This document shows positions 23,653 through 32,496 of a DNA stretch of 64,000 nucleotides, one piece after another; the stretch's first letter is position 1, and the number at the start of each line of letters is the position of its first letter. Source of the DNA: Pseudomonas sp. SG20056. GTDB taxonomy: Bacteria; Pseudomonadota; Gammaproteobacteria; Pseudomonadales; Pseudomonadaceae. The notes under the pieces are model-generated. The model searched no databases. It was not told where the DNA came from and saw only the letters and a list, made by a program, of their open reading frames with translations. The position numbers and the translations under genes are program-made. The stretch lies in NCBI RefSeq assembly GCF_031764535.1, contig NZ_CP134499.1, forward strand, positions 1,984,001-2,048,000. Direction: 5' to 3'.

Positions 23653-24660
23653 ATGAGAGTTTTGCATTATGTATGGCTGGCCATGCTGGCAGGGGCTGCC
23701 AGTTCAGCGGTGTTTGCCGACGACCCGACTTCGGTCGATCAGGCACGTGAAGCATTGAGCAAGCAGGAAGACGACGCTGATAGCGCCAAGGCGCTGGAGG
23801 AGGTGTTTCAGGCTGCGGAAAAGAGCTACACCTTGCTGAAAAAGGGTGAGCGAACCCTGACCTATGGCTTCGATTATTCGCTGCTGCGCGATACGGTTAT
23901 CGAGACTGTGCGTACCGGCAACAACGTATTCAGTGTGATTGGCCAGAGCGAGGCACAGCACACCTTTACCAACTCGTTCACCTTCGACTATGGCGTATGG
24001 GACAACCTGACCTTCAGCGTGCGTTTGCCTATGGTCGCCAAGTACGATACCGAGCGTGACCTGGATGCTTATAGCCTCGGCGATATCTCCGCCAGTCTGC
24101 GTTGGCAGCCGTGGACTTCCTTACGCGGCAAGCCGGTTACTACTCTTTACGCGACCCTGGGTTTACCAACGGGTAATAGCCCTTACGACATCAATACCGC
24201 GAGCGACCTGTCTACGGGCAGCGGCACCTACAGCCTGGGCGTAGGTGCGAATATGTCCTATGTGATCGATCCGGTCGTGCTGTTCGGCTCCGTTGGTTAT
24301 ACCTACAACATGCCAATCACCGGCATTGGTCAGGTACGTGGCGGTCGTTTGCTCGAAGAGGTCGACCCCGGCTCGTCATTCTCCCTGAGCATGGGCTTTG
24401 CCTATGCACTGTCCTATGACGTGTCGTTGGCGACGTCCTATCAGATGTCGCATTCGCTGAAGCCGACCTTCACCTTCGCTGACGGTGAGGCTGAAGGCAA
24501 AGGCCAGACCAGTGCGGTGATGAACTTCTCGCTGGGGCTGCGTACTTCGCCGGAGCGCATCGTCAACGTCAACGCAGGTTTCGGGATGACCGAGGATTCG
24601 CCAGATGTGCTGTTGGGCATTTCCATGCCTTTGGATATCAAAGGCCTGAAGGCCCAGTAG
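23653..24660 (+). CDS. Outer membrane beta-barrel protein with periplasmic helical stem (FilC-like)
   Basis: 335 residues. Signal peptide 1-23 (ending SSAVFA before DDPTS). Residues 25-65 form a charged helix (VDQAREALSKQEDDADSAKA), probably a coiled coil, followed by about twelve alternating strands (TLTYGFDYSLLRDTVIE, FDYGVWDNLTFSVRLPMV, TLYATLGLPTGNSPYD, YSLGVGANMSYVIDPV) and a final strand. A coiled-coil stem ahead of a barrel is also how the Fap amyloid secretion pore FapF is built, which supports an exporter role by analogy only. It lies 39 bp after the C39 gene and 18 bp before the FadL-family gene. Confidence 0.75.
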   Translation: MRVLHYVWLAMLAGAASSAVFADDPTSVDQAREALSKQEDDADSAKALEEVFQAAEKSYTLLKKGERTLTYGFDYSLLRDTVIETVRTGNNVFSVIGQSEAQHTFTNSFTFDYGVWDNLTFSVRLPMVAKYDTERDLDAYSLGDISASLRWQPWTSLRGKPVTTLYATLGLPTGNSPYDINTASDLSTGSGTYSLGVGANMSYVIDPVVLFGSVGYTYNMPITGIGQVRGGRLLEEVDPGSSFSLSMGFAYALSYDVSLATSYQMSHSLKPTFTFADGEAEGKGQTSAVMNFSLGLRTSPERIVNVNAGFGMTEDSPDVLLGISMPLDIKGLKAQ

Positions 24661-24678
24661 ACGCGAGCGAACCTTCCT

Positions 24679-26271
24679 ATGAACACGCGAATTTCGCTGC
24701 TCACGCAGGCGATTTTTTGGACAGCTTCGCTCAGCTGTGGGCTTGCCCAGGCCCAGCTAGCGCAGAACCTGACGATTGGCAGCCCCAAGGCCATGGCACT
24801 CGGCAATGCGGTAACCGCCGATTTCACCGGCATTGATGCGGTGCATTACAACCCGGCAGCTCTGAGCAAACTCAAGGGCCGGCAGACCACGGTTAAATTC
24901 ATCACCGGGATGATGGATATTCGCGCCGATTTTGATGCGCCTGATGGTTATGGCAGCAATTTTCTCGGTCTGGATAACGACCCCGTGGCCAACTCGTCGA
25001 GCCGCGCGGGGGCGGCAATGATGTACCTGCCGGGTGTTGGTGGAGCTACTGAGTTGCCGATGCTGTTTGCCCCGCTGGCAGGGCTGTCCATCACACCGCC
25101 AGGTTCCAAACTGACCTTCGCCACCAATATGTACACGCCCCAGGCGCTTGGCTTTGCCCGTGACGACGACGATCCTGGACGCTATCAGGGCAAGGAACTG
25201 GTGATTCAGCGCCTGACCTACTTTTCACCCTCGCTGGCATATCAGGTCAACGATGAACTGTCGCTGGGGTTGTCTATCGGCTTTTCCCATCAGGCCATGG
25301 CGCTTAATCAGGATTTCCGTGCGCCAGGCATCCTCACTGGGTTTGTCGGGGTGGCTCAGGATGCACTGTGCCTGGTGGACAATAATCCGTTCGAAATTTT
25401 CCTGAATATCTGCGGCGGTGAGCTGGGGCCTTTCACCGACATCGCCAATATCGACATCGATATGCAGCAGACCCTTTCGCCCACCTGGAACGTCGGTTTC
25501 CTGTGGGAGCCAAGCGACTGGTTTGCATTGGGCGCGGTGTATCAGAGCGAGGCCAAGATGCGCTTGAAAGGGCGCTATGTAGTGGATTATTCGGAGAACT
25601 GGCAGGGCTTCTGGCAGGGCTTGGACAGCTCGTTTATCGGTGCGGTGTTCAATACCCTGACGCCCGACGGTTTGTTCGATAAGGAGCAGGGCAACGTCTC
25701 GTTGAACATGACCTACCCGGCGCACTTTGCCAGTGGCATCAAGTTCAAGCCACATGAGCGTTGGCAAATCAACCTGGATGTGAAGTGGACCGACTATGCC
25801 GCGTGGGACAAATTCGAGCTGGAGTTTGATCGCCAGCTGGATATTCTCACCATCGCCAGCCTGTTCTCTCCGGAGAACGCCACCTCGACCAGCATCATTC
25901 TTGACCGTGGTTATGAGTCCGTCTGGAGCTGGGCCGTTGGTGTCGAGTATCAGGTCAATGATCGCTTGAGCCTGCGGATGGGATATGAACCAAGGCCTTC
26001 AGCAATTCCTGGCAACAAGGCCGACGTGCTGGCGCCTTTGGGCGATGCCAAGCTCTATGGCCTGGGGCTGGGTTACCAGTGGGATAAGGATACGGTGATC
26101 GACCTGGGCTTCAACTACCTGGTCAGCAAGCAGGACATTCCGGCGCGCTCCAGTTGCAATATCAGCTGCTCATCCATCGACAGCATGGTGTACAACCCCT
26201 ATGCCGACCTGGATGTTAAAACCAGCGTCAAAGCCTATGTGTTGGCGTTGACCTATCGCACCACTTTCTAG
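24679..26271 (+). CDS. FadL-family outer membrane channel
   Basis: 530 residues. Signal peptide 1-25 (ending LAQA before QLAQN). The N-terminal hatch segment LTIGSPKAMALGNAVTADF and DAVHYNPAALSKLKGRQ carry the NPA motif typical of FadL/TodX hydrophobic-compound channels. It ends with a barrel strand closing in Phe (LALTYRTTF). Four cysteines in two pairs lie in extracellular or plug loops (DALCLVDN...NICGGE; SSCNISCSS). Three FadL homologues are known in P. aeruginosa and one lies in this same neighbourhood. Relatives import fatty acids or alkanes, and at least one Pseudomonas paralogue is reported to export oxylipins; the substrate here is unknown. Confidence 0.88.
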   Translation: MNTRISLLTQAIFWTASLSCGLAQAQLAQNLTIGSPKAMALGNAVTADFTGIDAVHYNPAALSKLKGRQTTVKFITGMMDIRADFDAPDGYGSNFLGLDNDPVANSSSRAGAAMMYLPGVGGATELPMLFAPLAGLSITPPGSKLTFATNMYTPQALGFARDDDDPGRYQGKELVIQRLTYFSPSLAYQVNDELSLGLSIGFSHQAMALNQDFRAPGILTGFVGVAQDALCLVDNNPFEIFLNICGGELGPFTDIANIDIDMQQTLSPTWNVGFLWEPSDWFALGAVYQSEAKMRLKGRYVVDYSENWQGFWQGLDSSFIGAVFNTLTPDGLFDKEQGNVSLNMTYPAHFASGIKFKPHERWQINLDVKWTDYAAWDKFELEFDRQLDILTIASLFSPENATSTSIILDRGYESVWSWAVGVEYQVNDRLSLRMGYEPRPSAIPGNKADVLAPLGDAKLYGLGLGYQWDKDTVIDLGFNYLVSKQDIPARSSCNISCSSIDSMVYNPYADLDVKTSVKAYVLALTYRTTF

Positions 26272-26280
26272 GGTTCAGTC

Positions 26281-27426
26281 ATGCGTATTGTGCTGATGCT
26301 GATAGGGTTTTGGGCGGCTACGCAGGCTAGCGCCAGCGGTCGTTACCTGACCTGGGTGGATGATCAGGGGCGGGTGCACAACAGCTTTGTAGACAATCGC
26401 TATATGGCTCATCAGCGCGCTGCAACCGGCAATATTCAGCGCAGCGATCAGGCGCGCTTGAATGACGGTGAAACAGTCTGGCCTGGTAGCAAGAGCAGTG
26501 GTGAAAGCAAGCGGCGCTATTTCACCTGGGTGGACGCCAGCGGCAATCTGCAGAACAGCTTCTACGCCGGTCAGCAGGTGCAAGCCGGTGGCAATGAGAT
26601 TCTTCTGGGAACCGGTGAGCGCTCCAGTGCTTACATAAGCTCGGATGTATTGGAAGGACGAGATTTTGCCCGTGATGAGCAGGATGGCCGCTACTTCACT
26701 TGGGTTGACGAACAGGGCCGCATGCGTAACTCCAAGGTGCCGCCCAAGGGAGCCAAGGCGCCGACACCCACCTTGCACAATGTGCCGCTTACCCAGGGTA
26801 GGGAAGTGATCTTTGACGCCAAACCACAAGCCTTGCCGGGGCTGGATGGGCAGCCCACCGCCGCGATGCAGGTCTTGCTGGTCGGAGCTGAAGAGAAGGT
26901 TGAGGGGCGCTATCAGGAGCTGGTCGAGCGTTGCTGTGGGCAATTGAGTGAGGAAGATTTCACCCCTATAAGCGCCGATGAACCACGTTATGAAGAGCTC
27001 AATCGCTTTTCCCCCAGTCTGGATTTCCCCATGGGCAAGAGCTACTACGCTGCCCTGAAACTGCCACGCTCGCAGTACGACTTCGGTTTGCGTATTCGCA
27101 GCTTCGCCAACAAGCAGGTCGCTTATCCCTCCTTGCTGTTCCTTGATCAGGCCAAGCAGCCGACACGCCTGGTGAGTGATGCGGTGTATCAGCTGCATGC
27201 GGAAACCTGGTATCGCTATGCCTTTATCGAAGGCACTGTGCCGGTAAGAGCCGCCGCCGGTGAGCACTATGTGCTGCTATTGACTACGGATGAAGATCGC
27301 AGCCTGCAAACCCTGGATAACAAACCCTTCAAGCGGCCCCTGCAGGCGCTGGCAGTCGATGAGGCTGGTATGCAGACCCATGCACACAGCGATGAAGGCG
27401 CATTCGAGTTGGCGATTGTGCGTTAG
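26281..27426 (+). CDS. Periplasmic repeat protein with MalM-like C-terminal domain (FilE-like)
   Basis: 381 residues. Signal peptide 1-19 (ending TQASA before SGRYLTWV). Three copies of a short DUF4124-like repeat are visible: YLTWVDDQGRVHNSFVD (about 21-37), YFTWVDASGNLQNSFYA (about 80-96) and YFTWVDEQGRMRNSKVP (about 138-154). The C-terminal half, with FSPSLDFPMGKSYYAALKLP and a long run of strands to the end, resembles the MalM maltose-operon periplasmic family. It closes the cluster and is followed by a strong terminator. A role in binding envelope glycans or the cluster's secreted protein is a guess. Confidence 0.75.
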   Translation: MRIVLMLIGFWAATQASASGRYLTWVDDQGRVHNSFVDNRYMAHQRAATGNIQRSDQARLNDGETVWPGSKSSGESKRRYFTWVDASGNLQNSFYAGQQVQAGGNEILLGTGERSSAYISSDVLEGRDFARDEQDGRYFTWVDEQGRMRNSKVPPKGAKAPTPTLHNVPLTQGREVIFDAKPQALPGLDGQPTAAMQVLLVGAEEKVEGRYQELVERCCGQLSEEDFTPISADEPRYEELNRFSPSLDFPMGKSYYAALKLPRSQYDFGLRIRSFANKQVAYPSLLFLDQAKQPTRLVSDAVYQLHAETWYRYAFIEGTVPVRAAAGEHYVLLLTTDEDRSLQTLDNKPFKRPLQALAVDEAGMQTHAHSDEGAFELAIVR

Positions 27427-27446
27427 TGACTCAATCAAACAGCCAC

Positions 27447-27476
27447 AAAAAAGCCCGGAATTGTCCGGGCTTTTTT
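27447..27476. terminator. Bidirectional terminator between the fil-like cluster and the ATP-grasp operon
   Basis: AAAAAAGCCCGGA (27447-27459) pairs with TCCGGGCTTTTTT (27464-27476) around ATTG, with A-tract and T-tract on opposite sides. Confidence 0.95.
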
Positions 27477-27490
27477 GTTTGTGCGATCAA

Positions 27491-28477
27491 TCAGATTTGC
27501 GCAATCGAGACATGGCCAAACAGCTCTTGCGAGAAGCGCACGCGCTCTTCGGCGGTTTCGACGATGCCTTTTTTCTGCAGTTCGGCGATACGCGCCTCGA
27601 CTGCGTGGGCACGGTGGGTGAGGCCGCAGTCGTTGGCGATCTGGATGTTCAGGCCAGGGCGGGCGTTGAGTTCGAGAATCAACGGGCCCTTGTCCTGATC
27701 CAGCACCATGTCCACGCCGATATAGCCCAAACCGCAGAGCTCGTAGCAGCCGGCGGCGAGCTTCATAAAGCCGTCCCAGTTAGGCAGTTGCACACCGTCT
27801 ACCGCATTGGTGGTGTCCGGGTGCTTACTGATCTTGTTGTTCAGCCAGGTGCCGCGCAGGGTCACGCCGGTGGCCAGGTCTACACCGACACCAATGGCGC
27901 CCTGGTGCAGGTTGGCCTTGCCGCCGGATTGGCGCGTCGGCAAGCGCAGCATCGCCATGACTGGATAGCCCATCAGCACGATGATGCGGATGTCCGGCAC
28001 ACCTTCGTAACTGATGCTTTTGAATATCTGGTCTGGGGTGACGCGGTATTCGATCAACGCGCGATCACGGTGACCGCCCAGGGAATAGAGGCCGGTGAGG
28101 ATGCTGGAGATCTGATGCTCGATCTCCTCGTGGCTGATGATCTTGCCTGAGACAGTTTTATACTTCTCTTCAAAGCGATCCGCGATCACTAGGATGCCGT
28201 CACCGCCAGCGCCTTGCGCTGGCTTGACCACGAAGTCCGGGCGGTCACCGATGATTGCGCGCAGGTTATCGATGCCTTTTTCAGTATCGATGATGCCGTA
28301 CATTTCCGGTACATCGATGCCTGCTTCGATGGCGCGCATCTTGGTGATGATCTTGTCATCGACGATCGGGTACAGGTGCCGTTTGTTGTACTTCAGCACG
28401 TAGTCCGCGTTACGCCGATTGATGCCCATGATGCCTTTGGCTTCTAGGGCTTTCCACGTCTTGATCAGACCGAACAT
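27491..28477 (-). CDS. RimK-like ATP-grasp protein (alpha-L-glutamate ligase-like)
   Basis: 328 residues. ATP-grasp features: FVVKPAQGAGGDGILVI (ATP-binding Lys and Gly-rich loop), ALIEYRVTPDQIF, DIRIIVLMGYPVMAMLRLPT, and the metal-binding ILELNARPGLNIQIAN. It belongs to the 'alpha-L-glutamate ligase-like' subgroup that travels with an inactive transglutaminase-7TM protein and a retropepsin-like protease, both encoded directly upstream in the same operon (5-bp gaps). Such enzymes add amino acids to peptides or proteins, so a peptide-tagging or cross-bridge job is likely, but the substrate is unknown. Confidence 0.9.
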   Translation of the reverse strand: MFGLIKTWKALEAKGIMGINRRNADYVLKYNKRHLYPIVDDKIITKMRAIEAGIDVPEMYGIIDTEKGIDNLRAIIGDRPDFVVKPAQGAGGDGILVIADRFEEKYKTVSGKIISHEEIEHQISSILTGLYSLGGHRDRALIEYRVTPDQIFKSISYEGVPDIRIIVLMGYPVMAMLRLPTRQSGGKANLHQGAIGVGVDLATGVTLRGTWLNNKISKHPDTTNAVDGVQLPNWDGFMKLAAGCYELCGLGYIGVDMVLDQDKGPLILELNARPGLNIQIANDCGLTHRAHAVEARIAELQKKGIVETAEERVRFSQELFGHVSIAQI

Positions 28478-28481
28478 GGCA

Positions 28482-30008
28482 TTAGTCCTTGAGGAAGGCT
28501 TTGAAGCGGAACAGTTCGGTCAGGCGATAGCCACGGTAGCGACCCATCGCCAGCATGAAGCCCACCAGAATCATCAATACGGCCGGGAAGGTGAAGATGA
28601 AGTAGTTCAGCTCCGGCACGCTCATCAGCAGGTGCGCCAGAGTTGCCGCGAACAGTGTGCCGATAGCCACTTTAAAGGCATGGCCACCGCCGCGCTCTTC
28701 CCAGGTGATCGACAGACGCTCGATGGTCATGGTCAGAATCACCATCGGGAACAGGGCGACCGACAGGCCGCGTTCCAGGCCCAGCTTATGGCTGAACAAG
28801 CTGATCACCGCGATCAGAACCACGACAAAGGTCAGCACCACCGATAGCCTCGGCAGCATCTGCAGCTTCAGGTGTTCGAGGTAGGAGCGCAGTGAAAGGC
28901 CTGCGGCAGTGATCACGGTAAACAGGATAATGCCGAAGCCCAGCTGAGTTTCACGGAAGGCCAGGGCGATCAGCACCGGGGTGAATGTGCCGAGTGTCTG
29001 CAGGCCACCGAGGTTGCGCAGGACAAGGATCACCAGCACGCCGATCGGGATCATGACCATGATCATGAACGTCTGCTGGGTCTGCAGCGGCAGGCCATAG
29101 AGTGTGTATTCGAGGAAGTCGGCGTCGGTGTTTTCGTCGGTCAGTTTGGCCAGGCGAATAGCGTTCATCTCGCTATTGTTCAGGCTGAAGCTGACTTGCG
29201 CCTGCTTGCCGCCTTCCAGCGTGACTAGGCTGTCATCGCCGATCCACCAGACTAGGCGATCAACCGGTAGGCCTTGTTCGCCGCTTTCCGGGTTGAAGTA
29301 CAGCCAGTTCTCGCCGTTGAAGCTGCGCAGCCACAATTCAGGGTTCTGCTGGATATCGGCGGCCAGGCGAATGGTGTGCACGCGCTCCATCGGCACGTGG
29401 GCGATGGACAGCAGCAGCTCGATGACTTTGGCTTTGTTCGGGGTGGAGGCATCGCCGCCTAGCAGCAGTTTGACGTTGTCATCATTGCTGTTGTTGACGC
29501 GTTTGATGGTCTCGCTGATAAAAGTTTCGACGTCTGCCGAGTGCTGGCGAATCGGTGCAAGCAACGCTTCTGCAGCAATCTTCTCGGCTCCCTCAACCGG
29601 GATGCTGTCGCGGAAGATCGGGCCTTTGGCCTTGGCTTGTTCACCGCTGTAGCGCTTGGTCAGCACCAGGCGGTAGTAGAGGGTCTGCTTGCCACTGGCA
29701 CGACGGGCCGACCAGGTGACTTTGCGGTTGCCGTCGGCGCGGTTGATGCTCACACCGTAGTTATTCGAGATAAAGCTCTCATTCAGGCTGACGTAATCCT
29801 GGGCCAGGGGCGGCACGAACATCTGCAGTTTGACCGGCTCGCGTGGATTGGCCTGGAACTCGACTTTGGCGTCGATGTTCCACAGGTCATCAGTTTCGTC
29901 CTCGGTCATCGGGATGCCGAGAATGAAGATCTGATAAGCCGTGATCAGAATGCCCAGACTCACCAGGAGTATGACCAGGACTTTCAGATGGAGGGTAAGA
30001 GAGCGCAT
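28482..30008 (-). CDS. UUP1-type membrane protein: inactive transglutaminase fused to 7 TM helices
   Basis: 508 residues. TM helix near the N-terminus (VLVILLVSLGILITAYQIFI), a periplasmic domain (about 35-300) with a transglutaminase-like fold lacking an evident catalytic Cys, then about seven TM helices (FMIMVMIPIGVLVILVLR through FPAVLMILVGFMLAMGRY). The cytoplasmic tail ends LFRFKAFLKD. The family is defined by this fusion and occurs with ATP-grasp and retropepsin partners. The stop is 4 bp before the ATP-grasp start and the start is 5 bp after the protease stop, so the three proteins are almost certainly made together. Confidence 0.85.
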   Translation of the reverse strand: MRSLTLHLKVLVILLVSLGILITAYQIFILGIPMTEDETDDLWNIDAKVEFQANPREPVKLQMFVPPLAQDYVSLNESFISNNYGVSINRADGNRKVTWSARRASGKQTLYYRLVLTKRYSGEQAKAKGPIFRDSIPVEGAEKIAAEALLAPIRQHSADVETFISETIKRVNNSNDDNVKLLLGGDASTPNKAKVIELLLSIAHVPMERVHTIRLAADIQQNPELWLRSFNGENWLYFNPESGEQGLPVDRLVWWIGDDSLVTLEGGKQAQVSFSLNNSEMNAIRLAKLTDENTDADFLEYTLYGLPLQTQQTFMIMVMIPIGVLVILVLRNLGGLQTLGTFTPVLIALAFRETQLGFGIILFTVITAAGLSLRSYLEHLKLQMLPRLSVVLTFVVVLIAVISLFSHKLGLERGLSVALFPMVILTMTIERLSITWEERGGGHAFKVAIGTLFAATLAHLLMSVPELNYFIFTFPAVLMILVGFMLAMGRYRGYRLTELFRFKAFLKD

Positions 30009-30013
30009 GGGAG

Positions 30014-30550
30014 TTACTCGCCAAGGTTTGCGTCAGGGGCACAAGCAGGTTTGCCTGCTGCGTATTTAAGACTCGGATCGACCAGCGCCGAAAAGCGTTT
30101 GAGTGCTTCGGAGCCTATCAACAACGGGTATTGGAAAGCACTGCGGTCGGTCAAGTTCACTTCAATTGTGCGTAGGCTGCTGCCCATGCACACATCCATT
30201 TCGATCACGGGGCGGGCCGTATAGGTTTTTTCTTCCTGTGGATCATAGTCGCCTGCGCGGCGTTTGATCTTACTGATGCGCGCCAGGGGGCGTTCGATCG
30301 GGCTGCTGTGCGCCTCGTCGATAGCCAAATAGAAGCGTACCCAGGTTTCGCCATCGCGCTTGAAGCGTTTGATGTCGCGAGCACTGAGCGATGCGGTCTT
30401 GGCGCCGGTGTCTAGCTTGGCGGCAAGTCTTAAGTCGAGGTCGAATAAGCGGACGTATTCATTAAGCCCATAGACTGTCTTCTCCGCGGCGAAGCTCAGG
30501 CCGGGAGCAAGTAGCAGGCATAGCAAAAGGATGGAGGGCTTTAGTGTCAT
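30014..30550 (-). CDS. Retropepsin-like aspartic protease (RimB / DUF785 family), exported
   Basis: 178 residues. Signal peptide 1-21 (ILLLCLLLAPGLSFA before AEKTVYG). The single-domain aspartyl protease core shows RLAAKLDTGAKTASLSARDI, with the DTGA catalytic motif, and the later LIGSEALKRF flap-proximal segment. Often annotated 'ATP-dependent zinc protease', a name without support in the sequence. I start at the ATG at 30550 (signal peptide, AGGAC upstream), not at the longer open frame reaching 30799. It is the first gene of the ATP-grasp/UUP1 operon and could reverse or mature whatever the ATP-grasp enzyme adds. Confidence 0.85.
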   Translation of the reverse strand: MTLKPSILLLCLLLAPGLSFAAEKTVYGLNEYVRLFDLDLRLAAKLDTGAKTASLSARDIKRFKRDGETWVRFYLAIDEAHSSPIERPLARISKIKRRAGDYDPQEEKTYTARPVIEMDVCMGSSLRTIEVNLTDRSAFQYPLLIGSEALKRFSALVDPSLKYAAGKPACAPDANLGE

Positions 30551-30767
30551 AAGTCCTGGGATATGGTGTTGATGAGGGGTCGAGCAATGCCGGGTGCGCG
30601 CGTTGCGGTTGGCGCTCCTGGGCTTGGAGTCTAGCAGGCAGTCAGAAATTCCTCTGCAAGCGTTAAGCGGGCAGCATTCTACCATGGGCTTTTTCAGTCG
30701 TGACAGGCGCTTATAGGCGTTTATGCAAGTAAGGTCGCGACTGCAGGCGACTAAAGTAGTGCTGCAT

Positions 30768-30850
30768 ATTGTCAACAATGTTCTTGGTTCGTTTGACACT
30801 AATGCTGTCTAGGCGTAATTTTCAGGCACTTAATTTTCGCAGTGTCGACA
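30768..30850 (+). promoter_or_regulatory. Promoter and paired GntR-type operators of the prp operon
   Basis: A consensus sigma-70 promoter: TTGACA at 30793-30798, 17-nt spacer, TAATTT at 30816-30821. It is flanked by two palindromes: ATTGTCAACAAT (30768-30779) upstream and TGTCGACA (30843-30850) next to the start codon. Both fit the TNGT-N-ACNA pattern bound by FadR-subfamily GntR proteins, and the first gene of the operon encodes such a protein, so autoregulation is likely. Confidence 0.75.
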
Positions 30851-30852
30851 AT

Positions 30853-31584
30853 ATGCTTGATGTAATTGAGCCGCTCGAGTCCAGTCAGGAAGATTCGGAA
30901 ACCCTTTCTGAACAGGTTTTCCGGCGTATTCAGGCGGCTATCGTCAAGGGCGAGATTGCCCCCGGCAGCAAAATTTCTGAGCCTGAACTGGCGCGCACCT
31001 ATGGCATCAGCCGTGGCCCGCTGCGTGAAGCGATTCACCGCCTGGAAGGCCAGCGTCTGCTGGTGCGCGTACCGCATATCGGTGCGCGGGTGGTATCGCT
31101 CAGTCACGCCGAGCTGATCGAGCTTTATGAAATTCGTGAATCCCTGGAGGGCATGGCTTGTCGCCTGGCCGCCGAGCGCATGACCCAGGCGGAGATCGAC
31201 GAGTTGCGTCAGGTACTGGACCTGCATGAGCAGGACGCCGCCTTCAAGGCGGGCGTCGGCTACTACCAGCAGGAAGGCGATTTCGACTTCCATTACCGCA
31301 TCATCCAAGGCAGCGGTAACAAGACCCTGACCCAGATGCTCTGTGGCGAGCTCTATCAACTGGTGCGCATGTACCGCCTGCAGTTCTCCGCGACGCCCAA
31401 TCGTCCGCGTCAGGCCTTTGCCGAACACCACCGTATTCTCGATGCCATCGCCGACCGAGACGGTGAGTTGGCCGAGTTGCTGATGCGCCGGCATATCGGG
31501 GCGTCCAAACGCAATATCGAGCGCCATTTCTCCAGCAGTACGGGCGCACACACCAAGACAGCCAAACCACGAGGTGAGTCATGA
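30853..31584 (+). CDS. GntR family regulator of the propionate operon (FCD subfamily)
   Basis: 243 residues. N-terminal winged helix (about 20-85: [36 protein letters not shown]) and C-terminal all-helical FCD ligand domain with metal-binding residues in [12 protein letters not shown] and [14 protein letters not shown]. It probably represses prp genes until methylcitrate or a related acid accumulates. I start at the ATG at 30853 because it gives the usual N-terminus and lies about 25 nt after the predicted transcription start; there is no clear Shine-Dalgarno. Its stop overlaps prpB (ATGA). Confidence 0.9.
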   Translation: MLDVIEPLESSQEDSETLSEQVFRRIQAAIVKGEIAPGSKISEPELARTYGISRGPLREAIHRLEGQRLLVRVPHIGARVVSLSHAELIELYEIRESLEGMACRLAAERMTQAEIDELRQVLDLHEQDAAFKAGVGYYQQEGDFDFHYRIIQGSGNKTLTQMLCGELYQLVRMYRLQFSATPNRPRQAFAEHHRILDAIADRDGELAELLMRRHIGASKRNIERHFSSSTGAHTKTAKPRGES

Positions 31585-32465
31585 ATCAGCTTTCCCCAGG
31601 CCAGCGTTTCCGTCAGGCGCTTGCCATTGAGTCGCCCTTGCAAGTAATCGGTGCGATCAATGCCAACCACGCCTTGCTGGCCAAGCGCGCGGGTTTCAAG
31701 GCCATCTACCTGTCCGGTGGCGGGGTGGCCGCCGGTTCTCTCGGTTTGCCCGATCTGGGCATCAACACCCTGGATGACGTGCTCACTGATGTACGCCGCA
31801 TCTCCGACGTGTGCGACCTGCCGCTTTTGGTCGACATCGATACCGGCTTTGGCCCTTCGGCTTTTAATATCGAGCGCACCATCAAGAACCTGATCAAGGC
31901 CGGCGCAGCCGCCGCGCATATCGAAGATCAGGTGGGTGCCAAGCGTTGTGGCCACCGTCCGGGCAAGGAGATCGTCTCCTGCGAGGAAATGGTCGACCGC
32001 GTGCGCGCTGCCGCCGATGCCAAGACCGATCCTGACTTCTTCCTGATTGCCCGCACTGACGCGATTCAAGCCGAAGGTGTGGATGCCGCCATCGAGCGCT
32101 GCCAGCGCTACGTGGAAGCCGGTGCCGACGGTATTTTCGCCGAGGCCGCCTATGACCTGCCGACCTACAAGCGCTTCGTCGATGCGCTGAATGTGCCGGT
32201 GCTGGCCAACATCACCGAATTCGGTGCCACGCCGTTGTTCAGCCGTGACGAACTGGCCTCGGTCGGCGTGGCCATTCAGCTCTACCCGCTGTCGGCCTTC
32301 CGCGCCGCCAACAAGGCTGCAGAAAGTGTTTACACCTCGATTCGCCAGAACGGCCACCAGAAAGATGTGATCGAGTTGATGCAGACCCGCGCCGAACTCT
32401 ATGACCGCATCGGTTACCACGCCTTCGAGCAGAAGCTCGACGCCCTGTTTGCCGCAAAAAAATAA
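31581..32465 (+). CDS. prpB: 2-methylisocitrate lyase
   Basis: Splits 2-methylisocitrate into pyruvate and succinate, the last step of the 2-methylcitrate cycle. 294 residues with an isocitrate-lyase-superfamily barrel: [26 protein letters not shown], catalytic [10 protein letters not shown] and FFLIARTDA, and the substrate loop [15 protein letters not shown] overlap with the GntR gene and close spacing to prpC indicate one operon. Confidence 0.96.
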   Translation: MNQLSPGQRFRQALAIESPLQVIGAINANHALLAKRAGFKAIYLSGGGVAAGSLGLPDLGINTLDDVLTDVRRISDVCDLPLLVDIDTGFGPSAFNIERTIKNLIKAGAAAAHIEDQVGAKRCGHRPGKEIVSCEEMVDRVRAAADAKTDPDFFLIARTDAIQAEGVDAAIERCQRYVEAGADGIFAEAAYDLPTYKRFVDALNVPVLANITEFGATPLFSRDELASVGVAIQLYPLSAFRAANKAAESVYTSIRQNGHQKDVIELMQTRAELYDRIGYHAFEQKLDALFAAKK

Positions 32466-32496
32466 CAACGCATCAACCGGATTTGAGGAGATAAGC

